Positions 22,057 through 34,500 of a DNA stretch of 64,000 nt are shown one piece after another. Numbering within the stretch: position 1 is the stretch's first letter; every line of letters starts with the position of its first letter. Under the pieces are notes generated by a model, which searched no databases, was not told the DNA's origin, and saw nothing but the letters and a program-made list of their open reading frames with translations. The DNA is from Caenorhabditis remanei (lineage: Eukaryota; Nematoda; Chromadorea; Rhabditida; Rhabditidae). The stretch is taken from NCBI RefSeq assembly GCF_010183535.1, contig NC_071330.1:16225717-16289716 (forward strand), read 5' to 3'. The translations under genes and the position numbers were made by a program.

Positions 22057-23743
22057 TAATTTCTTCACAGAAAACAATCAAATTCGAAGTTATGCAAACA
22101 CTCTCTCATTTGCGGTCCAATACTGCCATTTTTGTATAAGAATTCCGTGATTTTCTCAGATTCAAAAAATCTGGCTTGTTAGCGTAACTAAGCCTATCCG
22201 ATCCCATGATCCCAAATTAGGCATCCAACAAAAAAGAGTGAGTGATGAATTCTTCCTCAAAACAATCACTCATCATCACGAGAATACTCGTCTTCTCTCA
22301 CGGATCACAAATCTTCTTCCCTTCTCTATTAAGTTTTTTTTCCATTTCTTTCCATCCAGAAAAGAGAGAGAGAAGTCTTCTCTCCCTTATCAATCAAATG
22401 ACCAATTCACTTTTTTCTCTCTCTTTTCTCGACCACCGCCCGTGATTATCCGTTGATAATATCTGAGAAGAAAATGAAAGTTCCAGAATCTTCCCCCTCC
22501 AATTTACTGTCTCGGGAAAACGGATACGAGGGGATTAGAGAGAATGAAAGGGGCGGGGCTTCGAAAGGAATTGGGATCTGATAGAAGGAATGTCAAGAGG
22601 GGAATATATCAGTTTGTGGTGCACTTTTTTAGTGCGCATAGCCAGACTTTTTCGGTTCCAGGTGTTGGTGACTTTTAAAGGCACATAACTTTTTTGGTAT
22701 TTTTTCTATATTTATGATATTTATATAGAAATGCGGTAAATTTCAAGGACTATATTTCATTAGAAAACGTTATTGGGCTACTGTAGTTTGCCCTAATACG
22801 AGGAACTCTTTATTTTCTTGGAACTTCCATGTTCTACTGTCATTTTCAGTTAACAAACTCCCAAATCTATTGAAAACTCTGGAAGTTACAGATTTTCAAA
22901 AATTTTCGAAATTCAAGTTTTCACAAAAATCACTGTAAGGATTGCTCCGAACTCAATTTTGAGCAACTCAAACTCATCAAGACGCTCTAAATGTATAATC
23001 GTGGCAAGGTTTCCTGCAAAATGCAAAAAAACCAGAGTATGCGCCTTTAAACCAAGGCTACTGTAGTTTTCGTGGTGGAACCCAACAAATTCAAAGCGTC
23101 TTAACAAGCTGAATTCAGATATTTTACTGAAAATCAATTATAAAAAGTATCCAGGACTGAAAAAGGGAATCATGCCTTTTTTGAGATCTCCACAATGACA
23201 TCCAGGAAAGCTCCTGTTTCCACTAACAAAATCAAGTTTTCAGCCAAAACTCATAACAGACAATTTGTAGTTCTTGAAATATTCTATATTTTCATATATG
23301 CAACGTAAATATACTCTGAAAAAGAAATAAGTTAGAGATTTCTAAAGTTTGCTCGTAATGGCTTTCGAAAATCTGCAATTTTCACCACTTTAATCAAGTT
23401 TTCAAAGCGAATCGTCCACTGATATAATGTAGCTATTGAAATTGTTTACATTTTTGTATAAATATCATAATTATACAAATAATACCAAAAAAGTTGTGCT
23501 CAATTAAAGGCAGCCTTAAAACAATATGACACTTGCAGTACCGCTGTTTTCAGTTGAAAATGGCCAACTTTGACAGTGTATTTCGGTGTCACCGGATTGT
23601 CCGACACATTTTATTTTGTATAGGTTGGACAGAACAAAAATAGCGCATAATTTTTGTAGTTGACCATTTTTTTGTAGGGACACTACCATGAAAGTTATAG
23701 ACTGATTTCTGTGCAAATTTCTGTCACTTTCAAGATAATCTAC

Positions 23744-24001
23744 TGTCGAAAAAATAAAGTTTCGAGTAAGGATTTTCAAAAACATTTTCGCGCGCTGAAA
23801 CGCGCAAGCGCATAAAGTTGTAGGCGGAGCTTAAACTGCAAGCTTAAATAAGCGTCGCGGTTCTAATTCCAGTTGTTTTTTCCAAATTAAGAACCGCGCC
23901 GCTTGCAGTTTAAGCTCCGCCCACAACTTTATGCGCTTGCGTGTTCCAGCCCGCGAAATGTTTTTTGAAAATCCTTACTCGAAACTTTATTTTTTCGACA
24001 G
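23744..24001. mobile_element. 258-bp palindromic MITE flanked by TA
   Basis: Begins CTGTCGAAAAAATAAAGTTT and ends in its complement, with TA on both sides. Inner arms carry GCGCATAAAGTTGTAGGCGG-type sequence and complement around a short centre near 23865-23885. It sits beside a decayed relative of the Tc1-like MITE at 23510-23740. Confidence 0.8.
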
Positions 24002-25580
24002 TAAATATGTTTTTTCAGCTCATAATATTGAGTTTCCCTTCGAGACCCCATTTTCCGTCTAAAATCGTCAAAATGATTCCTCCTAGATTTCCGAAATTAC
24101 CGAAATCTCACCACCGCAACACTATAACCATAAAAATGTTTCGAATATCTTCTCATGTCCTTATCCCCCTTTTCCATCTCTTGCGGTGGTCATCCTCCCC
24201 CCTCTTAGTAGCTAAAGGGAAGAACCTGAAGATGGATGGGGATACCGAAAGGAAAAGAAGAAAACGAATGTGATGCCCTAAATTAGTAACACACATTGTT
24301 TTATATCTCGTCTCTCATTTCACTTCTTTCCGCCCCCCTGTTGACCACCGTTGCATTTTACACGATTTTTCCCGATTTTTCTTGATTTTTTCCATTTTTT
24401 TCGGCTGGATTTCTTGATTTTCTAGTACGTAGGCCATCCATAGTGAGACCTTCCTTATATTGGTGACCTACTTTCGAATAATTCAAAAATTTCTATAATT
24501 CGAACTAAAAATCTGTGAAAACGATAAAAAATTGAGTGATTTAGGGAGATTCGAAAATAATTGAAAAATTTGAAAATCCCAATTTTAAATCGAGTGTAAC
24601 TTTCTTATATTTTACCCAAATTCAGATTTGACTATAGATTTGAAATCAGCGTGACGAGACGCTTCAAATGAGTATAATCATGCCTATGCTCGGAAGATTT
24701 TGAATTTCGAGCACTAACCTCCTGTATGCGCCATTAAAATACCGTAGTCCTTAGTAATCTCACCGTAATTATTCTTGCCGAGTAGTTCTAAAGTTTATCT
24801 ATCTTTTGACATTAAAACCATCAAAATCCAGAAAAAACCAAAAAAGTTACAGTTTTTCGAAAATTTTCGAAATTCAAGTTTTCACAAAATGTGATGTATC
24901 TCACCCCTTTTCACTCAAAAACTTATGAAACTTAAATTTTTGAATTTCTCTTATTGAGACCTTTCATAAAAGTATAATCATGCCTAGGTTCTGAACAATT
25001 TGGGTCTTACCACGAAAACCACCTGGGTTACTGTAGTTTTCGTGGTGGGACCCAATTTGTAGCAAACCATGGCATGATTATACTCATTCGAAGCGTCTCG
25101 ACGAGCTGAAATCAAATTTTTAATAAAAATCTGAAAAAATCTATGTTTGAAAAAGTTTGAGTCGATGGGAAGTAAAAAAAAATTCAAAAAAAAAAGTTTT
25201 TTTGAAATTTTTCGACACTGTTCAAAAGCTTCTTTCCCTTTCTGTCACATCTTGCTAATGTCCAGTTGTGTCCATTAACCTTCACTCTCTCCTTTACTTT
25301 TACTTCTGTCGGTTGCTATCCCCCTTCATGTATCCATTTCTCCCTATTAGCCCCCAGCCGCCCACCATTCTCTCTTCTCCGACATTTTCCGTAAACCAAT
25401 TAACGAAAAAGATGGAAAAATGACACTGTTTTCGGTTTACTTACACATCCCACTTTTACTTGTACCTTTCTTTTACCGTTAGACAAAATTTACAAAAAAA
25501 ATTTTGTTTCCAAAATTTTTTTTCTCATTTTTATTTAGTTTTTTTTTGCATACAAAGAGTTAGATACTTAGATTAAGGAA

Positions 25581-25591
25581 TAATGTTTCAG
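25581..25591 (+). promoter_or_regulatory. spliced-leader acceptor of cdh-12
   Basis: TAATGTTTCAG ends two bases before the start codon, a typical trans-splice acceptor position. Confidence 0.6.
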
Positions 25592-25593
25592 GA

Positions 25594-28500
25594 ATGAACC
25601 GAGTGGGGATATTCATCCTCCTCTTCTCAACTCTTCTGCAGAGTGTTCTAGCAGGTACGTCTGGAAATACTGGAAGTTTGAAAAAAATTACGTTTTCCGT
25701 GGTTTTTGTGGGTTTTTTCCGGATTTATGAATTTTATTATCAAAAACACCTCCAAACCCCTTAAAATATGTTAATAATTTTTTTAAAAAAGAAAAAAAAA
25801 TTGGACCCCAGTGGGGAACCGAACCCATACCCCCACTCTGTGCAAAAATCAAACGTGTTAGCCACTGAGCCACACTACCGACAAATTGAAATGGAAGTGG
25901 GGGTACTCATAAAAGCGCGCGTTTTGGACGATTGGTAATGCCGCGCGGAAGAATTTTTTGGCAACAAAATTTTTTTGAGAATCCAGTAGAGCGCGTTTCC
26001 AAAATTCAAGCAACTCAGGTATAAATTTAAAAATCACGATTTCTATCGAAAGTCTGTTTTTTTTTGAAATAAATAACTCAAAAAACACGATTTTGTAGTA
26101 GTTCGTGAGTTCTTTATTAGAAATAACTCGTTAAAAAAGAATTCAGAAAAGATAATAATTTATTAATTGTGTATTCTCTGGAAGTTGTCCGAATGGTGCT
26201 ACAACTCCATCAACGTAGTGTCCCTTGTCCATTCGAGGGTTGAGACTCTTCTTCCTAACACAGGTCCACAGTCCATTCAGTGCGTGGGCTCCTCTTTTAA
26301 ACGTGATCACATCGTCCTCAAGTACTCCATATGCGATGAAATCCTTCATCTGAAAAAAAAATCAAAAAATAGTTTCTATAGACACATTTAGACACATAAC
26401 TTACACTTTTTGTTGAATGTGATTTTCTGTGAATTGCCACTATTGAGGGTCATTCCTTTTGCCTTGACACTATACGAAAAGGAGCCATCTGGTTGTTTGA
26501 TCTTCAACGCGTAGACTTTTGGTGCCATCGTAACTACCTCAACCAATTCACGTCCTTCCGGAATCTCGCTAACTAGTGAGCTCAGTTGCTCACCCTTTAA
26601 GTCACCAACTGGGTCTTCCCCTTTCTTTTGCTTGAAGATTATCGAGTCAGTGTCTATAAAAACATGTTATTTTTCAAAAAAAAAAAGTAATTCTTACCAC
26701 ACATGTTTTCTACTCCGATGGCTTCTGTGAGGCGAAGACGGGCTGCTGATGTAGTGATAGCAACAATTGCCAAGTTTGTGAACGGTGCACTTTTCAAAAA
26801 TTCCCTCTTTGGCTTCCTGGATATCCAAAGTTTGTACCTTCCAAATGTTACCATCGATACTGGCTCGTACTTTGGATCGTTGAAGAAGTTTGTCGGCCTT
26901 CATTATGAGGATGGCCTCATTTTTCATGGGGTTTTGTCCGAATTTGCCCCCGAATTGAGGAAAATCTTACAAAGACTGCGTAGTGCCGGATTTTTTTGAG
27001 GTTGGAAGCATCCAAAATAACACCATCATTAATAAAGATTCTCTGAATGTAGGCGTCCTTTTCCTCATCTGTCATATTCGGAAATCCACTGCTTTCATGC
27101 TTCAATTTCCTCCTTCCTCGAATAAAGCAGAAAAATAGAATAAAATAGAATTTAGAACTCAATAAAAATCAATTTTTTTTTAAAAGAATACGCCTATTCA
27201 GTAAGACATAAAAGTTGGTTGTGAGTATCCACTATGGGAAGGAGAATAGAATGTTGAGGGGGCGGGGTCTCATGTGTTTGAGCACTGCAATCTGTCGGGC
27301 CAACTGTTCGGCTCGTCGGGGTATTTCAAGGAGGATGAGGAAGAAGATCAAGGAAATACCGGTTACATCATAGAAGAACAACTGTCATTCGCGGGGTATT
27401 TGTATTGTGTCATAGGCACAATTTGTTGTAGAGATTAAGAAGAGGGGTCGAATTAGATACACAGAATTGAATACGATCCGGGAAGACGTTGCGGTGATGT
27501 TTAAGGAATTTTTGAAAGAATTTGAGGAATCCAAGCGATTCTAGTACCAATTAAGCCACTATTTCAAACCTAAAATTTATTTAAAAATAATTTTTTTTGG
27601 TGTTAACTATGAAAAAGTAGGCCTTGAAATTTTACACATTTTACTAGTTGGAAGTTTTTTGATAGCTTTTATCCCTGAAGAGATACGACGCTTTAAACAG
27701 TGGATGGGTGAAAGGGAGAGGGCGCAGACGGTTAGCGTGTCTGGTCGTCGGCGCTCTAACCTCGAAACTTTGAAGCGGTGTATCTCCCCAGCGATTATAG
27801 TTATTGAAAAACTTCCAATTGGTAAAATATGTAGAATTTTAAGGGCTATATTTCTACAGAAAAGCGACTTTTAAATAAAAAATTCCAGACACCTCATCAC
27901 GACCACAATGCAAATTCACAAGTTCCAACGGATTCTACGCTCACGTCCCATCGAATCTCCCGATTGGTGACGTCATATTTCAGGGATCGGTGACACCGCC
28001 TGATGCAGAGATGGTCATAGCCAATGTGAGGTCCGATGCGTTTAAGGAGGTATGTTTTTATCTAGTCCCCTATTGTGCAAGTGCGCTCTATCGCTAAAAG
28101 TTTAAAAAAAACGTTTTTTTTTCGTTGAAGTTTCAAAACAGCCGTGCTCGAAGTCCAATTACCTCAATTCCCTCCCGCACCTTACCACCCTTCACCTCCT
28201 CTTCTCTTATTCCCCCTGTGGCCGACTGGCTAACGCTCCCTATTTTGGCGCCGCCCTAGCCGGGTTCGACTCCCCACCCCAGCCAAAACTTTTTTTATTT
28301 TTAATTTTTTGGTTTTTCCAGACGGACTGGTCGGACCACATGGTAATCGACCGTTCCGAGTCATCTCCCGGCTCTTATCTCCTCCGTTTGTCTGCGTCTC
28401 TCTCCCTCCCAGTGTATCCATCGACACTGAAAGAGGCCAATCTATTTGTGACAGTTGTATGTAATGGATACGCGTATCCACTATTCACTGTGCATATCGA

Positions 28501-31500
28501 CCCGACGAATCGATTCGCTCCACAATTTTATCACGAGCCTTATGTGGTGCCAGTGGAGAGAGATCTCCCAGTTTGGACGGTTATTGATACCCCGGTAGCT
28601 GCAATCGATTGGGATCCGCAAGAGAGTTATCAGTTGAAGTTTTGGTTGGAGGTGAGTGAGAGTACAATATTTGGAATCGGGGCGACGAGAGCTTTCAGAA
28701 AAGTATAATCATTAGGTTCTGAAATTTTTGATTTTCGAAGTTTTTCGAAAATCCCATAAATCCCAATTTTGAAACGAATGTAACTTTCTTATTCTGTCCT
28801 AAAATTTGGATTTGATTATAGATTTTGAATCAGCGTAACAAGACCTTCTGAAAGAGTATAATCATGCCTAGGTTTTGAAAATTTTGATTTTTGAAGGTTT
28901 TTGAGCCTCTCCCAACTTTAGACCGTCAGAAGGCTGTTTATCTTTAGCGTAAGAACAATTATTTTAATTTTTATGAATAGCTTTTGATTTTCTCTACATT
29001 TTGGTACAAGAACAATCTCAAAACAATGAAAACTAAGAAACTATGAATTTTCGAACATTTTCGAAAAACTTCGAAATTCAAGTTTCACTAAAACTACCAT
29101 ATCTTTGTAGTTTGTAGTCCAACGTCAGCGAAAATACGATTTTTCAATTCAGCTGATTAAGACGGTTCAAATGAGTATAATCATGGCGTGTTTTGCAGGT
29201 AAAAACATTTAGACCCCTTAGACCACCGACGGACGGTCTCAATTTTCGAAATTTTCGAAATTTACATAACATAGGCATGATTATACTCATGTGAAAGCTC
29301 TTGACACCCTGATTTCAAAAATGTTGTCAAAATCCAGTTTAGCGCAAAACCAATCAAGTTATGACCAGTTCAACATAAAAACTGTTTTCGAAAATTTTCG
29401 AAATTCCATAACTTTCTCCTTCTCCATTAGTTTTTCTTGATTTTTATAGCAAAAAACTCAGCATTTTTCGAATTTTTTGAGAAAATTGAAATCAAACTGA
29501 TTTGCAGGACTCCCACAAAGGAATCGACCTGGTCGAGGAGCCCGCGCGTGTCAAGTCAAAAGAACTCATCTCTGGAAGTGACGACTGGTCAGAACAACAG
29601 TTACCAAACAAAGTTCAGTTAAGAGTCACTGGAAAATACGAGTTGCCAATGACTCTAAGACTAATTGTTTCGGTAGGTCAAAAAACCATTTTTGGCGGGA
29701 AAATTTTTTTTCAAAAATTTCAAAAAATCATTTTTTAGGACAACGCCAAGGAGAACCCACGGAAGTCCACAACCTTCATAAATCTTGTGGAGAAGTCTTC
29801 TACAGTAACCCAAAGGACTACTACTACAGTAACCCCGCCTACCACACCACGGACTACTGTAGCAACGACTACTGTACCAACAACGACTACAACTACTACT
29901 GTAGCTACGACCACCACTACAGTACCCTCAACCACCACTACTACTACAGTAACCCCAGAAACCACGACAACATATTCAGAAGACATTGTGGATTCAGAAG
30001 TCACGAAATCCCCCAAAGAATTGATATCAGAATTGAAAAAAGCGCTTCAAAATGCGATTTCCGGGAAAAAAGAAAAAGAAGATGACGTGGAAATCGATTT
30101 CGTGGCGTTTGGAGCCAAGAATCGAGAAATGAACGCGATTGAGACGGAAAATTCGGAAGAAATCGAGAAATTCGAGAAAATTCCAGAAGAATTCGGCGCC
30201 ACACGATTCACACAATGCTCACTGCGGACAAGTGTTATGGAGAACTCACCGAAGGGCACGAAAGTCGCCCATTTGGAAGTGATGAATAAGAGAAACGTAA
30301 ATTTTTAGGGAATTGTAGAGAAGTGCTAAAAATTTGCTATAATTTAAGCTAAAAATTTGGGAAAATAGTGAAAAATTGAATGAGTTAGAAAGTTTTGAAA
30401 ATTTTCGAAAATTTTTAACATTAAAACGAGCATACCTTTTTTATTTGCCGCCCAAATAGAAATTTGACTATAGATTTGAAATCAGCGTGACAAGATCTTT
30501 CAAATGAGTATAATCATGCCAGGGTTTGATTCCAGTTGGGTCCCACCACGAAAACTACAGTAACCCGAAATTCCCATCTTTAAATCGAGTGTAACTTTCT
30601 TATTTTCTACCCAAATTCAGATTTGACAATATTTTTGAATTCAGCGTGACGAGACGCTTCACATGAGTATAATCATGCCTATGTTCTGAAAATTTCGAAA
30701 ATTGAGACCGTCGGTAGTCTAAAAAAGGGTCTGAAAAATTTTTACCTGCAAAACACGCCATGATTATACTCATTCGAACCGTCTTAATCAGATGAATTGA
30801 AAAATCGTGTTCTCGCTGACTTCGGACTACAAACTACAAAGATATGGTAGTTTTAGTGATACTTAGATTTCGAAGTTTTTCGAAAATTTTCGAAAATCCA
30901 TAGTTTTCTTAGTTTTCATTATTTTCTGAGGATTTTTGCTCCAAGATGTAAACAAAATCAAGAGGTACTCATTAAAAATAAAATAATTGTGCGTATGCCA
31001 AAGATAAAGAGCCTTCTGACGGTCTAAAGATGGGCGGTGGTCAGGAACTTTTGAAAATCAAAATTTTCAGACCCTTAGCATGATTATACTCATTTGAACC
31101 GTCTTGACACGCTGATTTCAAATCTAAGTTCAAATTTGAATTTAGTCAAAAAACAAAAAAGTTACACTCGTTTTAAAGTGGGATCTTCGAAAGCTCACTC
31201 TATTTTTCGCCTCTTTTTTTTAGCAAAACCAATTATAATTTTCAAAATTTCAGAACACAAAAATCCGTCTAATCGATCCAGATGGCACATTCACCATTAA
31301 CGAAAATTCAGATGACGTGGTGATTCTTGACTCAAAACTGGTGGATAGAGAGTTGTTCTCCACACTGGAATTGGTGGCTGAAATTCAGGTTTTTTCAAAA
31401 AAAAATTTTTTTCATAAATTAAATTTTTTGTGTTCCAGAATGCGGATCCAACAGTTCAATGTACTCGAATCCGAATTTATATCGATTTGGATGATGAAAA

Positions 31501-34500
31501 CGATAATCGACCGGTGTTCGAGAATGAGAACTATTTCTTCCATATCGATCCGAATTTCCCGCCGGGAAGAGAGATTGGACGATTTGTTGCTCAGGATATT
31601 GATCAGGTAAGATTCGGGAGGAAATTTGGATAAAAATGAGCTAGAAACCATAAAAATCGGAAAAAGTTATAATGTTTTGAAAATATTTTTTTCCAAAATT
31701 TCCAAATTTTCTGAAAATCCGTCATAAATTTATATAACTTGTCTTAAAACAACTTTTATCACAATTTTTGGATTCGACACGCCAAGAGCTTTCATTTGAG
31801 TATAATCATGCCTATATTCTGAAAATTTTGAATTTTGGGCACTAACCTCCTGTGCATACTGTATGCGCCTTTAAACTACCGTAGCCTTTAAATAGTCTTA
31901 CCGAAACGATTTTTGCCGAGTAGTTATCAAGTTTATCTATCTTTTGACACTAAAACCACTAAAAATGAACAAAAACTAAAAAAGTTACAGATTTTCGAAA
32001 ACTTTCTAAAATTTACGAAAACTCAACTTTTACAAAATGTCATGTATCTCGCTTCATTTTGCTCCAAAATTTATGAAACTAAAATTTTTGAATTTTACTT
32101 GTCAAGAGCTTTCAGAAAAGTATAATCATGCCTAGGTTTGGAAAAAGTTGGGTCCCGCCACGAAAACTACAGTAACCAAGTTTAAAGGCGCATAGACCTC
32201 GGAAATGCTCCAAACCTAGTCATGATTATACTTATTTAAAGCGTCTCGTCACGCTGATTTGAAATCAATAATCAAATTTGAATTTGGGCAAAAAATAGGA
32301 AAGTTACACTTGTTTTGAAAGTAAAATTTTCGACATTTTTGGGTTACTGTAGTTTTCGTGGTGGGACCCAACTGGAATCAAACCCTGGCATGATTATACT
32401 CATTCGAAGCGTCTTGGCGAGCTGAATTCAAATATCTAAGTTGTTTTTGATATTCTGCTCATTGGAAGAAGTTTTGATGGGATTTCAGAATCCGATTTTC
32501 AAAAATTTTCGAAAAAATGTTGTCTTATTCAAACCTAATCAAGTTTATATTCATTTTGAAGCTTATTCCATTTGAAATTCAATTCCAGGCCTCAAACGGT
32601 CAAATCACCTATCACTTGCTCACCGAAAACGTGCCATTCCAAGTGGGAACAATCGGAAAGAAGGGTGTCCTAATGACAACTGGGAAAGTGGATTCAGAAG
32701 TTGCCTCCTATAATTTAACAGTGGAAGCCAGAGATCACGGGGAGCCCCTTGTCAAGTCCGCCAAGGTTCCCGTCGAGATTTTCGTTTTAGGAGGCGGAGT
32801 GGGCGGAGTCAACAAAGTGGGCGGAGCCAACAAAAAAGAGAAAACTGTAGTGGAAGGAGTGAAGACGAGTGTGGTGAAGCAGGAATCTGAATCTGAGAAA
32901 CCAAAAGACGTCGAGAATTCTGATGACGTGGAAGTGGTGACGGTGATCGAAGAGGTGTTTGTTGATGAGAATGGAGAGGAGATTCAGAATCCTGATGACG
33001 TGAATTCTGAAATGAGAACGACGACTTCAGAAGTGCCAACAGAAGTTAATGGAGAGAGGACGACAACGGAGGAGCCTTCAGAAGAGGATTCTGACGCTCC
33101 AGAATCCCCAGAATCCGCCGAGGATTCAGAAGACACCACAACACCCCTTCCTACCACTACAACACCAGAAGTTGTTACTGAAAACTCTGTAAATTTCAAC
33201 GACGTCAAGGATTCAGAAGATTCAGAAGATTCAGATGAAGACGAAGCCCCGCCCCCTACTCTCCCTACCGTATTCTCGTTCCCCCAATCAGAATACACTT
33301 ATGACGCTCTTGGAATGGAAATCCGGGAGAACGATGTACTCGGGAGAATTGAGGCGTCACCGAATGTCGAGTTTTATGCGGTGGATAGAGAGGTAGAGTA
33401 TTTTTTGGTAACTACAAAAATGTAGCCCTTGAAATTTTCAACATTTTACTAGTTGGAAGTTTTTTGATAGCTTTAATCCCTGAGAAGATACAACGCTTCA
33501 AAAATTAGTAGTGAGAGAGAGAGGGCGCAGACGGTTAGCGTGTCTGTTCGTCTGCGCTCTAACCTCAAAACTTTGAAGTGTTGTATCTCTCAAAGGATTA
33601 TAGATATCAAAAAACTTTCAAATGGTAAAATGTGTAGAATTTTAAGGACTACATTTCTATAGTGTTTTTGAAATAAGTTTAAAAAAAATTTTTCATAAAA
33701 AAGCAGTTTTGTTTAAAACTAGATTAAATCATACCAAATTGTAGCCTTTGAAATTCTCAACATTTTACTAGTTGGAAGTTTTTTGATAGCTTTCATCCCT
33801 ATGGAGATACATCGCTTCAAAGAATAGCAGTAGAGCGAGAGATAGGGCGCAGACGGTTAGCGTGTCTGGTCGTCTGCGCTCTAACCTCAAAACTTTGAAG
33901 CGGTGTATCTTCTCACGGATTACAGCTATCAAAAAACTTTCAATTGATAGAATATGTAGAATTTTAAGGGCTACATTTATATAGTAATTTTTTATTTCAC
34001 AAGATAATTTTCCAGGTAGTAGGTCTAATCAAAATCAACGAAGCCGGTGAGCTTCTCGCCGGCAAAAACTTGAATCGAAAGGAAGATGGACCACTGAAAT
34101 TCGGTGTCTCTGCAACGAATGGATTCGAGACGGTACGTGCTTTTGAGGGGTCTGCTTCTAAGCAAGCCGGCTGGGTAATTAGTAATTAGAGGCGGTAAAT
34201 GAGAAGAGGGGGACAATGACAATGGGGGTGCTCTTTTCGGTGGAGAAATTAATTGCTCTCCGCCTCCTCCTCTTATTCCCCCTTTTAGATCTCTCTCACC
34301 TGTCGCTCTTTAGAATTAGAATAACAACCTTAGTGGAGGCGGCTTTTGGCTCTCTATTGTTATAAAATTGGATTTTCTGTTATTATTCTTTTTGTTATAA
34401 ATCGGTGTAAGACACAGTTTTGCTGAAAATCACCAATTTGGTGAGGAAATCTCAATTATTTAATTTGAAACTAGTTTTTAAGCGAAAATTGAATACTCAT

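Larger units (their letters stand above)
19215..25580. other. repeat-rich intergenic region before cdh-12
   Basis: About 6.4 kb with no convincing gene. It contains the GGCCTAGAAACCCGAAACT repeats, three truncated tRNA-like repeats, a Tc1-like MITE, a 258-bp palindrome and GTATAATCATG copies (near 22990-23110, 24640-24690, 24940-25110). A C/T-rich stretch at 25200-25470 directly precedes cdh-12 and is the likeliest promoter region. Confidence 0.55.

Noticed and set aside
22238..22456. 72-codon frame in the region upstream of cdh-12
   Set aside because: Composition reflects a C/T-rich tract. No acceptor, domain or paralogue is visible.
23744..24001. The 258-bp palindrome as a microRNA precursor
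   Set aside because: Far too long, with TA flanks and repeat relatives; it fits a MITE better.
24001..24273. Open frame running out of the 258-bp palindrome
   Set aside because: It starts inside the MITE arm and crosses into unrelated pyrimidine-rich sequence.
29735..30016. Val-rich open frame antisense to cdh-12 exon 5
   Set aside because: It is the complement of the Thr codons in the mucin-like linker. Low complexity explains the absence of stops.
33410..33992. Regularly spaced repeats considered as a CRISPR-like array
   Set aside because: Units of about 255 bp with inverted-repeat arms in a eukaryotic intron; these are MITEs.
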